From Desulfococcaceae bacterium HSG8 (GTDB lineage: Bacteria > Desulfobacterota > Desulfobacteria > Desulfobacterales > 4be13), in contig JAUCGG010000014.1 in the NCBI GenBank assembly GCA_030378015.1, positions 1 to 48,737 of the forward strand: DNA of 48,737 nucleotides. Direction: 5' to 3'. Of the stretch, positions 40,497 through 48,449 are shown piece after piece. The notes under the pieces were generated by a model that was given only the letters and a program-made list of their open reading frames with translations, was not told where the DNA came from and ran no database searches. Made by a program: the position numbers and the translations under genes. The stretch's first letter is position 1, and each line of letters opens with the position of its first letter.

Positions 40497-41657
40497 ATGA
40501 AGATCCATGAATATCAGGCAAAAGAACTGTTTAAGAAATATAATATTCCCATACCCGAGGGCGGGGTTGCTTTTACGCCTGATGAGGCGAACGGGGTTGC
40601 CGGGAAGCTCGGAGGGTTTCCGGTTGTTGTAAAGGCGCAGATCCATGCGGGAGGGCGCGGTAAAGGCGGGGGCGTAAAACTCGCGAAATCAGCGGAAGAG
40701 GTGAAGCAGCTCGCGGGCGAGATTATCGGGATGAATCTGGTGACGCATCAGACCGGGCCCGAGGGAAGACTGGTCAAGAAAGTCCTGGTAGAGCAGGGCC
40801 TGAACATTGATAAAGAGCTGTACCTGAGCATTGTCCCGGATCGTGCAACGGCAAAGGTGGTCATTATGGCCAGTGAAGCCGGCGGAATGGATATTGAAGC
40901 TGTAGCGGAAGAGACACCGGAGAAGATCATCAAGGTTTTTGTTGATCCCCTGATAGGCATTCAGCCCTATCATTGCCGTGAGGCTGCCTTTGGTCTGAAC
41001 CTGTCCTCCGCGGCCATCAAGCTGTTTCATCCCATGCTGAGAAGTCTTTACAATCTGTTTGTTGATTATGATTGTTCCCTGTTGGAAATCAACCCGCTGG
41101 TTATTACAAAAGAAGAAACAGTGATCGCACTGGACGCTAAGATAAATTTTGATGACAATGCCATGTTCCGCCATAAAGATATCCTTGAGTATCGGGATAT
41201 TGATGAGGAAGACCCGCTGGAATTGGAAGCGTCAAAATACAATCTCAACTATATCAACCTGGATGGAAATGTAGGAAACATGGTCAACGGCGCTGGCCTG
41301 GCCATGGCAACTATGGATATTATCAAGTTCGCAGGGGCCGAACCCGCAAACTTCCTGGATGTAGGGGGCGGAGCGAGCGCGGAGATGGTGGAAAACGGGT
41401 TTAAAATTATCCTGAGTGACCCGAATGTCAAAGGAGTCCTGATCAATATTTTTGGCGGAATACTGCGCTGCGATGTGCTGGCGCAGGGTGTTGTGGAAGC
41501 AGCAAAAAAGGCGGAAATCAAGGTGCCTGTTGTTGTCCGCATGGAAGGAACCAATGTTGACAAGGGCCGGGAGATTCTTGCCGAATCAGGTATGAATCTG
41601 ACCACAGCAGTGGATTTGAAGGACGCGGCGCAGAAAGTTGCAGAAATCGTTAATTGA
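40497..41657 (+). CDS. sucC: Succinyl-CoA synthetase (ADP-forming) beta subunit
   Basis: 386 residues, the standard length. N-terminal ATP-grasp domain starts [20 protein letters not shown] and includes [20 protein letters not shown]; the C-terminal CoA-ligase domain has [14 protein letters not shown] and [16 protein letters not shown]. It binds the nucleotide and cleaves succinyl-CoA with substrate-level phosphorylation, or forms it in the other direction. AAGGAG sits upstream of ATG 40497. sucD follows after 76 bp. The gene closes the propionyl-CoA to succinate route encoded upstream. Confidence 0.97.
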   Translation: MKIHEYQAKELFKKYNIPIPEGGVAFTPDEANGVAGKLGGFPVVVKAQIHAGGRGKGGGVKLAKSAEEVKQLAGEIIGMNLVTHQTGPEGRLVKKVLVEQGLNIDKELYLSIVPDRATAKVVIMASEAGGMDIEAVAEETPEKIIKVFVDPLIGIQPYHCREAAFGLNLSSAAIKLFHPMLRSLYNLFVDYDCSLLEINPLVITKEETVIALDAKINFDDNAMFRHKDILEYRDIDEEDPLELEASKYNLNYINLDGNVGNMVNGAGLAMATMDIIKFAGAEPANFLDVGGGASAEMVENGFKIILSDPNVKGVLINIFGGILRCDVLAQGVVEAAKKAEIKVPVVVRMEGTNVDKGREILAESGMNLTTAVDLKDAAQKVAEIVN

Positions 41658-41733
41658 GAGTGAGATGTGGGAACTGGGTGTAAAAATTCTCATTTCTCAC
41701 GCTTACTTCTCATTTCTCGGAGGTGAATAAAAA

Positions 41734-42603
41734 GTGAGTATATTTGTAGATAAAAATACACGCGTGCTGGTTCAGGGAATCACCGGCAAAGAGGGCCAGT
41801 TTCATGCGCGCCAGTGCATCGCTTACGGAACCAAACTGGTTGCAGGCGTAACCCCGGGCAAGGGCGGGCAGAAAATGGATGATGTCCCGGTGTTTAATTC
41901 CGTGAAAGATGCAGTAAAAGAGGCTGGCGCGAATTGCAGCCTGATATTTGTACCGCCCCCTTTTGCAGCCGACGCGATCATGGAATCCGCTGATGCTGAT
42001 ATTGATCTGATTGTTGCCATTACCGAAGGGATTCCGGTGATGGACATGATGAAGGTCAAAAATTATCTGATCAACAAAAAATCCCGTCTTATCGGCCCGA
42101 ATTGTCCGGGAATCATTACCCCCGGCGAGTGCAAGGTGGGAATTATGCCGGGACCCACGCACAAACCCGGCGGCCCCATCGGTGTGGTTTCCCGTTCCGG
42201 AACCCTGACTTATGAAGTGGTGCATCAGCTTACCATGCAGGGCATCGGGCAGACCACCTGCATCGGTATCGGCGGAGACCCGGTCAATGGCACAAATTTT
42301 ATTGACTGCCTGGATGCTTTTGAAAAAGATCCGGATACAAAGGGCATCGTAATGGTGGGAGAAATCGGCGGAAACGCTGAGGAAGATGCATCTGAGTTTA
42401 TCAAGAATAACATGACCAAGCCTGTGGTCGGGTTTATCGCGGGCCTGACCGCTCCTCCGGGCCGGCGGATGGGACATGCCGGAGCCATCATCAGCGGCAG
42501 CAGCGGTACAGGGCAGGGAAAAATTGCCGCTATGAAAGCCGGCGGTATTCATGTTTCTGAAAACCTGGGCGAACTTGGGGAATTGTGTGCAAAGGTGTTC
42601 TAA
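41734..42603 (+). CDS. sucD: Succinyl-CoA synthetase (ADP-forming) alpha subunit
   Basis: 289 residues from GTG 41734, with GGAGGTGAA 8 nt upstream. N-terminal CoA-binding Rossmann domain ([28 protein letters not shown]), and the phosphohistidine loop [18 protein letters not shown] near residue 247. Together with SucC it forms the heterodimer or tetramer. The upstream gap holds a CTCATTTCTCA-type repeat with a roughly 7-bp period. It is the last gene of the propionate/succinate cluster. Confidence 0.97.
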   Translation: MSIFVDKNTRVLVQGITGKEGQFHARQCIAYGTKLVAGVTPGKGGQKMDDVPVFNSVKDAVKEAGANCSLIFVPPPFAADAIMESADADIDLIVAITEGIPVMDMMKVKNYLINKKSRLIGPNCPGIITPGECKVGIMPGPTHKPGGPIGVVSRSGTLTYEVVHQLTMQGIGQTTCIGIGGDPVNGTNFIDCLDAFEKDPDTKGIVMVGEIGGNAEEDASEFIKNNMTKPVVGFIAGLTAPPGRRMGHAGAIISGSSGTGQGKIAAMKAGGIHVSENLGELGELCAKVF

Positions 42604-42612
42604 TAATCAGAT

Positions 42613-42663
42613 GAGGAGTACAAAGCTTGCTTTGTGTGTGTACAAAGCAAGCTTTGCACTCCT
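42613..42663. repeat. Palindrome of family C after sucD
   Basis: GAGGAGTACAAAGCTTGCTT pairs with AAGCAAGCTTTGCACTCCT around a GTGTGTGT-like loop. It may act as the transcription end of sucCD. Confidence 0.78.
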
Positions 42664-42683
42664 AATCGTATCAGGAAAAAAAG

Positions 42684-42764
42684 AGGAGTGCAAAAACAGA
42701 GCGAAGCGGTTTTTTGCACTTTGCGGCGGTGCAAAAAACCGCTTCGCTCTGTTTTTGCACTCCT
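42684..42764. repeat. Perfect long palindrome (GAGTGCAAAAACAGAGCGAA)
   Basis: Arms of about 34 bp at 42684-42719 and 42730-42764 with a GCGGCGG-like centre. The left arm's first half recurs at 47572 (GGAGTGCAAAAATAGAGCGA). It directly abuts the hypA start region. Confidence 0.82.
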
Positions 42765-42780
42765 TTCCGGATTTATAAAA

Positions 42781-43131
42781 ATGCACGAAATGGGAATAGC
42801 CATGCAGGTGGCAGAGATTGCAACCGCTTCCATCCCCGAAGACATGCAGGATGCCAGGGTGGAAAGGGTCAATATCAAGGTCGGGAAGCTGGCCGCGGTG
42901 GTGCCTGAAAGTCTTCGTTTTTGTTTTGAGGTTGTAATCAAAGACACCCGGCTTGACGGTGCGGAACTCCGTATTGAAGAAATCCCGGTGGTTGCTCGAT
43001 GCCGGGAATGCGATACAGAATGGACAGTTACGGGACCGGTCTTTCGATGCGAAAAATGTGACAGCGGTTCGATAGAAGTTTTATCCGGGCAGGAGCTTGA
43101 TATAGAATCCATAGAAATTACTGAAGATTGA
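42781..43131 (+). CDS. hypA: Hydrogenase nickel-incorporation protein HypA
   Basis: 116 residues from MHEMGIAMQV, with the nickel-binding His2 in place. The zinc site is Cys74/Cys77 (ARCRECDTE) and Cys90/Cys93 (FRCEKCDSG). It delivers nickel to [NiFe] hydrogenase (and sometimes urease) together with HypB. No other hyp or hydrogenase gene is in the window. The ATG lies 16 nt after a perfect palindrome and no clear ribosome-binding site is visible, so translation may be weak or the repeat may have displaced the original leader. Confidence 0.93.
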   Translation: MHEMGIAMQVAEIATASIPEDMQDARVERVNIKVGKLAAVVPESLRFCFEVVIKDTRLDGAELRIEEIPVVARCRECDTEWTVTGPVFRCEKCDSGSIEVLSGQELDIESIEITED

Positions 43132-43153
43132 GAAAATTAGCTGCCTCAGCCCT

Positions 43154-43179
43154 CGTTCCCAAACTCCGGTTTGGGAACG
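43154..43179. repeat. Hairpin CGTTCCCAAACTCCGGTTTG
   Basis: A near-perfect stem (GTTCCCAAAC with GTTTGGGAAC) after hypA. The same sequence recurs at about 44647-44763 inside another element. Possible terminator without a T-run. Confidence 0.65.
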
Positions 43180-43280
43180 CACCTGCCCCTGAGTTAATAC
43201 AAATGCAAAAAGAAAATATATACCTGGATACTTCAGTTCACTCCGATGGAACTTAAACTTATTATATAAGAGGAGATAAT

Positions 43281-43535
43281 ATGGCTTGCAAAGAAGATCC
43301 CTTGCTGGCCGAATTGCGTCAGATAAAGGCAAAACTGTGGGATGAAAGCGGACATGATGTACATCGGCTGGCTGAAATTATGGAAAGAGAAGCCCGAAAA
43401 GCAATGAACCGGATTGGAAAGCATCCGACTTTTCTGACTCAGATCACTTCGCCAGATGCTGAATCAGCATATCGGGAGGCTCTGCCTCATGCACATCCGG
43501 GGGCGACATGGGCGGCCCGACCCCAAGCTCATTGA
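43281..43535 (+). CDS. Small hypothetical protein, possibly toxin-antitoxin related
   Basis: 84 residues. The first 45 (DPLLAELRQIKAKLWDESGH, then DVHRLAEIMEREARKAM) form a charged helical stretch like small proteins often found before PIN toxins. The later part (after about residue 55) is compositionally different and may be read-through of a broken end. AGAGGAG precedes ATG 43281. It lies 49 bp before the sulfotransferase gene. No family name can be given. Confidence 0.55.
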   Translation: MACKEDPLLAELRQIKAKLWDESGHDVHRLAEIMEREARKAMNRIGKHPTFLTQITSPDAESAYREALPHAHPGATWAARPQAH

Positions 43536-43584
43536 CTTTAATCCTGAATATTCATTCCTGGAAGTCGCCTGATATTGATTGCCA

Positions 43585-44415
43585 ATGCTGCAAAAAATCA
43601 TCAAACATGCTGTGGCACATTCCGACAGCGTTCCTCCGTTCATAAAACAGACAGGCAGAAAACTTCTCATAACGGCAGGTTATCTGACGTATTATGTCAG
43701 GCCCCTGCCAGATTTTGTCATTATCGGAGCACAGAAATCCGGGACAACATCGCTTTACAGTTACCTGATACAGCACCCCTGCGTCAGACCGGGTTACAAA
43801 AAAGAGGTTCATTTTTTTGATAATCCCGATCACTTCAGAAAAGGTGCTGGTTGGTACAGGGCTCATTTCCCATCCGATCTTCCTCGGAGAATCCGCTCTG
43901 AAGCAGCGGCAATCACCGGGGAGGCAACCCCGTCCTATCTCTGCCATCCTGATGTCCCGGCGCGGATGTACCAAGTCATTCCCCATGCAAAATTTATCGT
44001 ACTGCTGAGAAACCCCGTTTACAGGGCATATTCGCACTATAATCATCGGGTAAAGCACGGCACTGAAACCCTGCCCTTCGAGGCTGCTTTGAAAAAAAAC
44101 AGCGAAAAGTTCTCATCCTACCTTGCCAGGGGAATTTATGCAGATCAGTTGGAAAGATGGATGCGTATTTTCCCCAGGGAACAGTTTCTCATACTCGGGA
44201 GCGAGGATTTCTTCCGCAACCCGGAGGATGCGCTTCTCCGGGTGGTCAGTTTTCTTGATCTGCCCCATTGGAATCCTGATCCGAAAATATTCAGGCGTTA
44301 TAATGTAAACCGCTATTCAGATATGGACGAGAAGGTAAAAAAATATCTCACGGATTATTTCGCGCCCCACAATGAAAGGCTGTATCGGTATCTGGGTGCG
44401 GATTTCGGGTGGTAG
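43585..44415 (+). CDS. PAPS-dependent sulfotransferase
   Basis: 276 residues from ATG 43585 (a TTG two codons earlier is also possible; the ribosome-binding site is weak). The 5'-phosphosulfate loop is FVIIGAQKSGTTSLYSYL with Lys51, and the 3'-phosphate site is VLLRNPVYRAYSHYNH. FFDNPDHFRKGAGWYRAHF and the C-terminal FAPHNERLYRYLG segment match heparan-type and bacterial Sulfotransfer_1 proteins. It transfers sulfate from PAPS to a hydroxyl or amine, perhaps of a lipid or polysaccharide. No signal peptide, so probably cytosolic or membrane-associated. No pathway neighbours. Confidence 0.88.
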   Translation: MLQKIIKHAVAHSDSVPPFIKQTGRKLLITAGYLTYYVRPLPDFVIIGAQKSGTTSLYSYLIQHPCVRPGYKKEVHFFDNPDHFRKGAGWYRAHFPSDLPRRIRSEAAAITGEATPSYLCHPDVPARMYQVIPHAKFIVLLRNPVYRAYSHYNHRVKHGTETLPFEAALKKNSEKFSSYLARGIYADQLERWMRIFPREQFLILGSEDFFRNPEDALLRVVSFLDLPHWNPDPKIFRRYNVNRYSDMDEKVKKYLTDYFAPHNERLYRYLGADFGW

Positions 44416-44429
44416 GAATACAGATACAG

Positions 44430-44510
44430 CGGAGTACAAAGCTTGCTTTGTATGTGATATGCAATTAAAACAGTCTTATAAATACTCACAAAGCAAGCTT
44501 TGTACTCCGC
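44430..44510. repeat. Palindrome of family C after the sulfotransferase gene
   Basis: GCGGAGTACAAAGCTTGCTT and its complement (ending GTACTCCGC) separated by about 35 nt. No gene is seen from 44416 to 45463; the space is filled by five repeat elements. Confidence 0.78.
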
Positions 44511-44603
44511 CAGATTGAGCTTTTTTTGAAACCGCCTCACCAAATGAGATTCGGACATGTTCGCACCATTTTATAACTTCGCGGATTGATTTGTACGGAA
44601 AAC

Positions 44604-44804
44604 TTCGGGTGTAATTAAAAGTGTTAGGTACTCACCCTTCAGCCTTGTTCCCAAACTCCGTCTGGGAACACACTTGCAGGCAGACTCTGTTTGCAGTACC
44701 TGACATTTCATGCAAAACCGGAGTTTTGCGGGCAATCGCGTTCCCAAACGGAGTTTGGGAACGAGGACTGACGGCTTCACCTAACACTTTTAATTGCACC
44801 CGAA
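44604..44804. mobile_element. MITE-like element with TTCGGGTGTAATTAAAAGTG ends
   Basis: About 26-bp terminal inverted repeats at 44604-44630 and 44780-44804. The interior has three GTTCCCAAACTCCG/CGGAGTTTGGGAAC-type hairpins, the same motif as 43154-43179. No coding capacity. Confidence 0.75.
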
Positions 44805-44807
44805 AAG

Positions 44808-45041
44808 GGCGCATTTACAACTTGGGGAGCCAGTCCCGAAGGGACGACTGAAAATAAGCCCGGCAATTTATTGCCGGGGCGGATGTCCCCGTTTTTCAGT
44901 CCCGTAGGGACGACTGAAAAGCTTTTCAGCCGTCCCTGCGGGACCTGATAATCCGGGGGACCTCACCCGGCAATGAATTGCCGGGCTGTTTTCAGAAGTC
45001 CCTCCGGGACTGAAAGTTACTCCCCCAACTTACCCGAAAAC
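44808..45041. mobile_element. Palindromic element, family E (reverse orientation)
   Basis: Begins GGCGCATTTACAACTTGGGG, the reverse complement of the right end of copy 1, then runs through CCCGGCAATTTATTGCCGGG and GTCCCTCCGGGAC hairpins. The other end is CTCCCCCAACTTACCCG rather than the GATTATAACGG end. Confidence 0.75.
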
Positions 45042-45076
45042 TTCAGGCAGACTGTTTTACTGGCATCTTCGGCTTG

Positions 45077-45219
45077 TAGAACACCAGTTTTTAAGTTCGT
45101 CCCTCCTTTTTAAAGGGGGCCGGGGGGATTTTATGTTACAAAAAAAGAGTGTTGCGGCAGAAATCCCCCCCGGCCCCCCTTTAAAAAAGGGGGGAGGAAT
45201 TTACAAGTTGATGTAGTAG
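45077..45219. mobile_element. Palindromic element, family H copy 2
   Basis: Same CCCTCCTTTTTAAAGGGGGC and CCCCCCTTTAAAAAAGGGGG arms as 40293-40431, again bounded by ACACC and GATGT-like ends. Confidence 0.78.
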
Positions 45220-45290
45220 AACAATTGCAAATGTTCTACACTGAAGTGTAAACTGATAATGAAGGATGCCATTCTATTTTACAAATACAC

Positions 45291-45441
45291 TCAGCAGATC
45301 GAAAAGTTTCCGGTAAACCCGTTTTTTAATTTTTCCCGGAATGACGATTTAACGTACTGTCATTCCGGGGAAAATCGGAAAACGGATGTTTTACGGTTTT
45401 AACCCGGAATCCACTGTTTGCAGAAGTTTTCGATCTACTGA
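45291..45441. mobile_element. MITE-like palindromic element, family D copy 4 (shortened)
   Basis: TCAGCAGATCGAAAAGTTTC at the left and CGATCTACTGA at the right. The left GTGGATTCCGGGTT box is deleted while the right one is intact. It ends 22 bp before ispF and may carry or disturb that gene's promoter. Confidence 0.8.
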
Positions 45442-45463
45442 CACTTGGGAATAAGGAAATTCA

Positions 45464-45934
45464 ATGCGAATTGGCACAGGATATGATGTTCATCGCCTGG
45501 TTTCAGGGCGTAAACTTGTTTTGGGAGGCGTAACAATCCCTTTTGAAAAAGGACTCCTCGGGCATTCGGATGCGGATGTGTTGGTTCATTCAGTATGTGA
45601 CGCGCTCCTGGGAGCGGCCGGCCTGGGGGATATCGGCCTTCATTTCCCTGATACAGACCCCGAATTCAAAGACATTTACAGTATGAAGCTCCTCGCCATG
45701 ACATATAAACTGGTCAGTGAGCGGGGCTTCTCAATTGTAAACGCAGACGCAACCGTTTTTGCAGAGGCACCGAAGCTTTTCCCGTACAGGGAAGAGATGA
45801 GAAAAAATATTGCGGATATTCTTGAAACCGGGGCCGAACGCATCAATATCAAAGCCACAACCACAGAAGGGCTTGGAATGATCGGAAAAGGAGAAGGCAT
45901 CGGTGCGATGAGTGTTGTTCTTATTGATGGGTAA
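45464..45934 (+). CDS. ispF: 2-C-methyl-D-erythritol 2,4-cyclodiphosphate synthase
   Basis: 156 residues, the normal size. Zinc ligands Asp8 and His10 (GYDVHRL) and His42 (DVLVHSVCDALLG), with GHSDADV in the active-site loop and the CDP-binding ATTTEGLGMIGKGEG motif near the end. It cyclises CDP-ME-2-phosphate in the MEP isoprenoid pathway. AAGGA precedes ATG 45464. The usual partner ispD is not adjacent here; the upstream kilobase is entirely repeats, which may have separated them. Confidence 0.97.
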   Translation: MRIGTGYDVHRLVSGRKLVLGGVTIPFEKGLLGHSDADVLVHSVCDALLGAAGLGDIGLHFPDTDPEFKDIYSMKLLAMTYKLVSERGFSIVNADATVFAEAPKLFPYREEMRKNIADILETGAERINIKATTTEGLGMIGKGEGIGAMSVVLIDG

Positions 45935-46041
45935 GTTAAATAGTCATTCTGGGAAACCTTCATGATCTGAAGCTCACAACGAAGAATGAAAGCCGCTGTC
46001 ATCTGTTCAGGGATTTCCCAAGAAACAAAATACCCGCCGCT

Positions 46042-46402
46042 GCTCTCGGCGGATTGATAAATCCACCGGAAATGCTTGGGATTTGTCAATCCCAAGCGAG
46101 CATTTCGGGAACACTTTCCATCTGCTGACACTGAAAAACTGTCATGTTCAGCAGATGGAAAATGGCCCCGAACCGCTCTCGGCGGATTGATAAATCCGCC
46201 GGAAATGCTTGGGATTTGTCAATCCCAAGCGAGCATTTCGGGAACACTTTCCATCTACTGACACTGAAAAACTGTCATGTTCAGCAGATGGGAAATGGCC
46301 CCGAACCGCTCTCGGCGGATTGATAAATCCACCGGAAATGCTTGGGATTTGTCAATCCCAAGCGAGCATTTCGGGAACACTTTCCATCTGCTGACACTGA
46401 AA
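46042..46402. repeat. Three tandem copies of a 133-bp palindromic unit
   Basis: GCTCTCGGCGGATTGATAAA begins at 46042, 46175 and 46308, giving a constant 133-bp period; the last copy is truncated at about 46402. Each unit holds two hairpins: CTTGGGATTTGTCAATCCCAAG, and TTTCCATCTGCTGACACTG pairing with CAGCAGATGGAAA. Repeated short ORFs here are a by-product. Confidence 0.9.
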
Positions 46403-46499
46403 CATCGTCCTCTGTCAGGATATTTCTCCTTTTTCACCCGGATGTCTGAAACCGGGAGCGTCTGATAAGCGATGCTCCCTGAAACAGTACCCGGCAAAT

Positions 46500-46598
46500 A
46501 ATAACCAGCAGCCGGCAAAAGGAAGCCAGTAGCTGATATCCATCAGCCAGCACCCGGCAGCCAGCACCCAGCAGCCAGCAATCAGTATCCAGGCAACC
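46500..46598. repeat. Heptamer array (AGCCAGC/ACCCAGC)
   Basis: Units with a 7-bp period (AGCCAGC, ACCCGGC, AGCCAGC, ACCCAGC, AGCCAGC, AATCAGT) fill the space just downstream of the minus-strand gene 46607-47359. Confidence 0.75.
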
Positions 46599-46606
46599 CA
46601 CATTAT

Positions 46607-47359
46607 TTAACTCTCCCCTTGTCTCAGAGGCAGCTTTTTATCAGATTTATGCTGCCCGGCAAGTTTTTTCTGTCCGAATGTCTCTATTTTCCTGAGATTT
46701 TCCTCTTCATCTTTTACGATCTCCTTGAACTCTTCTAACTTGGAAAGCTCCTGCCTGGCCTGGCTCAGTTTTTTCGTCAGTTCTACCCTGTCATCAATCG
46801 AAGGATTCTGACCTAGCTTCATCTTAAGCCAGTGTATCTTCTTGGTAACACGTTCTGTTTCAACACTGCTTTTTTCTCGCATGATTTCGACATTTTTTTT
46901 CGCCAGAAGCTTCATGATTTCAGAAGATTCGGACACCTGTAATTTGCCATCGGGCACGTTTCCGTCAAATACTTTATAGGTGGTTAGCAGGATATTCTCA
47001 CCGAAAATTTTTACTGTATCCAGGTGGTAAGTTATTTCTCCGGAAACACTCCTTTTTTTGAGAAAGATAAAGCTGCTGTCGATATCTGTGCCTATGATTT
47101 TCTTTATACCGACTTCAAGCGGCATATCCCGGAATTCCGATTTCACGGTATGTGCAACGGTCTGATCCAAAAGAATTTTTATCCCTGATTTTTCAGAGAC
47201 GAGTCTGACAACATCCTCAATGTTCATGTTATCAATGTCAGCGGAAATTGTATTTTCAAATTCATCTATCTCTATAAAACAGGGAGGAATTCCTTCGGCA
47301 GCAGCAGAATAAGGAAGAAAAATAAACATTGTCAGGATTAGTACAAATGCGGGTTTCAT
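46607..47359 (-). CDS. Secreted protein with a secretin/TonB short N-terminal-like domain and coiled coil
   Basis: 250 residues. Signal peptide MKPAFVLILTMFIFLPYSAAA, then a beta-alpha-beta domain (ADIDNMNIEDVVRLVSEKSG, IKILLDQTVA, EFRDMPLEVGIKKIIG) that follows the STN/secretin-N layout seen in secretins and TonB receptors. From about residue 145 a long charged helix (EIMKLLAKKNVEIMREKSSV onward) looks like a coiled coil. No secretin pore or TonB barrel follows, so it is not a complete secretin. GGAGGTG precedes the ATG. It probably acts in the periplasm; the partner is unknown. The last residues end in a Lys-rich tail. Confidence 0.75.
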   Translation of the reverse strand: MKPAFVLILTMFIFLPYSAAAEGIPPCFIEIDEFENTISADIDNMNIEDVVRLVSEKSGIKILLDQTVAHTVKSEFRDMPLEVGIKKIIGTDIDSSFIFLKKRSVSGEITYHLDTVKIFGENILLTTYKVFDGNVPDGKLQVSESSEIMKLLAKKNVEIMREKSSVETERVTKKIHWLKMKLGQNPSIDDRVELTKKLSQARQELSKLEEFKEIVKDEEENLRKIETFGQKKLAGQHKSDKKLPLRQGES

Positions 47360-47583
47360 GCTTCACCTCCGGAGGTTATGGACTGGTCGTTATCAGAAAA
47401 AACAGGTAAAATAATTTATCCGCCTTTCTCAGGACACGGACACACACAGATCATTTTGAGTGTGCTGTCACTGAACATCATTTGCATGATATAGACACCA
47501 TAATACAGATTTTCCTTACATTGGAATTCATTATTTTATCTTCCACAACGCCACCGGCATCGTTCCACAAAGGAGTGCAAAAA

Positions 47584-47710
47584 TAGAGCGAAGGGGTTAC
47601 ATAATATAGCCCGATAAGCGTAGCGCCACCCTGGGAACGAGAAACAAAAAAGATTTTTTTCTGAAAGGGATACATAATAAAAACAAGGTAATTATCTATC
47701 CCTTTCAGGG
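47584..47710. repeat. Partial copy of the family Q palindrome
   Basis: GAAGGGGTTACATAATATAG and GTAGCGCCACCCTGGGAAC match the element at 1341-1542, followed by an inverted AAGGGATACATAA/CCCTTTCAGGG pair. 47360-47583 holds no recognisable gene. Confidence 0.65.
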
Positions 47711-47719
47711 AAAAAAATA

Positions 47720-47922
47720 CTGATTATAACGGATTTTGGGGATGGTATTTTTTGTCCCGGAGGGACATCTGAAAACAGCCCGGCAATTCATTGCCGGGTG
47801 AGTATTCCGGATCATTCAGTCCCTCCGGGACTGAAAAAAAAACGGGGGATATCCGCCCCGGCAATAAATTGCCGGGCTATTTTCAGTCGTCCCTCCGGGA
47901 CTCCCCCAAGTTGTAAATGCGC
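47720..47922. mobile_element. Palindromic element, family E copy 3
   Basis: CTGATTATAACGGATTTTGG at the left and CCCCCAAGTTGTAAATGCGC at the right, with two CCCGGCAAT...ATTGCCGGG hairpins inside. Nearly identical to 6920-7148. Confidence 0.8.
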
Positions 47923-47936
47923 CCCCCTTCGGGGTA

Positions 47937-48170
47937 TTAATCTTCATCTTCCGAATCATGGCTGAAAATCTCAATAGGGCGTTCGAGCTCCATGATTTTA
48001 CGCATTACCTTCAGGGGAATGTAATTGGCTGCCATCATCAGTTTAGGCTCCGTACCTGTCCTGTCGCGGTAGTCATCCGCGGAACGATACAGCTTTTTAA
48101 TATCCCCGGAATTCATCCGGGAGGTGATTTCAAGCATGATGTGTTCACCGTTACGGATAATCACATCCAC
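47937..48170 (-). pseudogene. C-terminal fragment of a PD-(D/E)XK-like (DUF3782-type) protein
   Basis: 77 residues: VDVIIRNGEHIMLEITSRMN, then DIKKLYRSADDYRDRTG and PKLMMAANYIPLKVMRKIME. The Asp, Glu and the strand-helix order fit the second half of a DUF3782-like nuclease-fold protein, in which the usual ExK lysine is a Thr (EIT) here. Upstream, the frame stays open for only about 9 codons to a TGA, and a long palindrome begins at 48209, so the N-terminal half is missing. Probably a remnant. Confidence 0.55.
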
Positions 48171-48208
48171 CTGTATGTTCTGACGGACTTGTCAACATGC
48201 TCCTTTCG

Positions 48209-48284
48209 CTACACGGATTATGGATAAGAAAGGATTACGTGAATGAGAGAACACGTAATCCTTTCTTATCCATAATCCGTGTAG
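48209..48284. repeat. Perfect palindrome with 33-bp arms
   Basis: CTACACGGATTATGGATAAG onward pairs exactly with the sequence ending CCATAATCCGTGTAG around a short AATGAGAGAA loop. It lies at the broken end of the DUF3782-like fragment. Confidence 0.85.
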
Positions 48285-48285
48285 A

Positions 48286-48376
48286 TAAACGCTAATCCGC
48301 GCAGCAAATCACTAATCTAATCCGCGCAGCAAGGCACTAATCTAATCCGCGCAGCAAATCACTGATCCGTGCAGCA
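48286..48376. repeat. Tandem repeat of about 25 bp (TAATCCGCGCAGCAAATCAC)
   Basis: Three to four copies of CTAATCCGCGCAGCAAATCA with small variations, decaying to GCAGCAAATCGCAGCAAA. No coding sequence is visible. Confidence 0.75.
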
Positions 48377-48449
48377 AATCGCAGCAAAAATCAAAAATCG
48401 CGCGGGTTTCTCCGTGTCCCATCGAGATGCCTCAGCCGACTACGGGGCT

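Noticed and set aside
46076-46394. Two identical 61-codon frames (MGFVNPKRAF start)
   Set aside because: They are a by-product of the 133-bp tandem unit, whose strands form hairpins; no ribosome-binding site.
46042-46402. CRISPR array
   Set aside because: The repeats are 133 bp, directly adjacent, with no unique spacers and no cas genes nearby.
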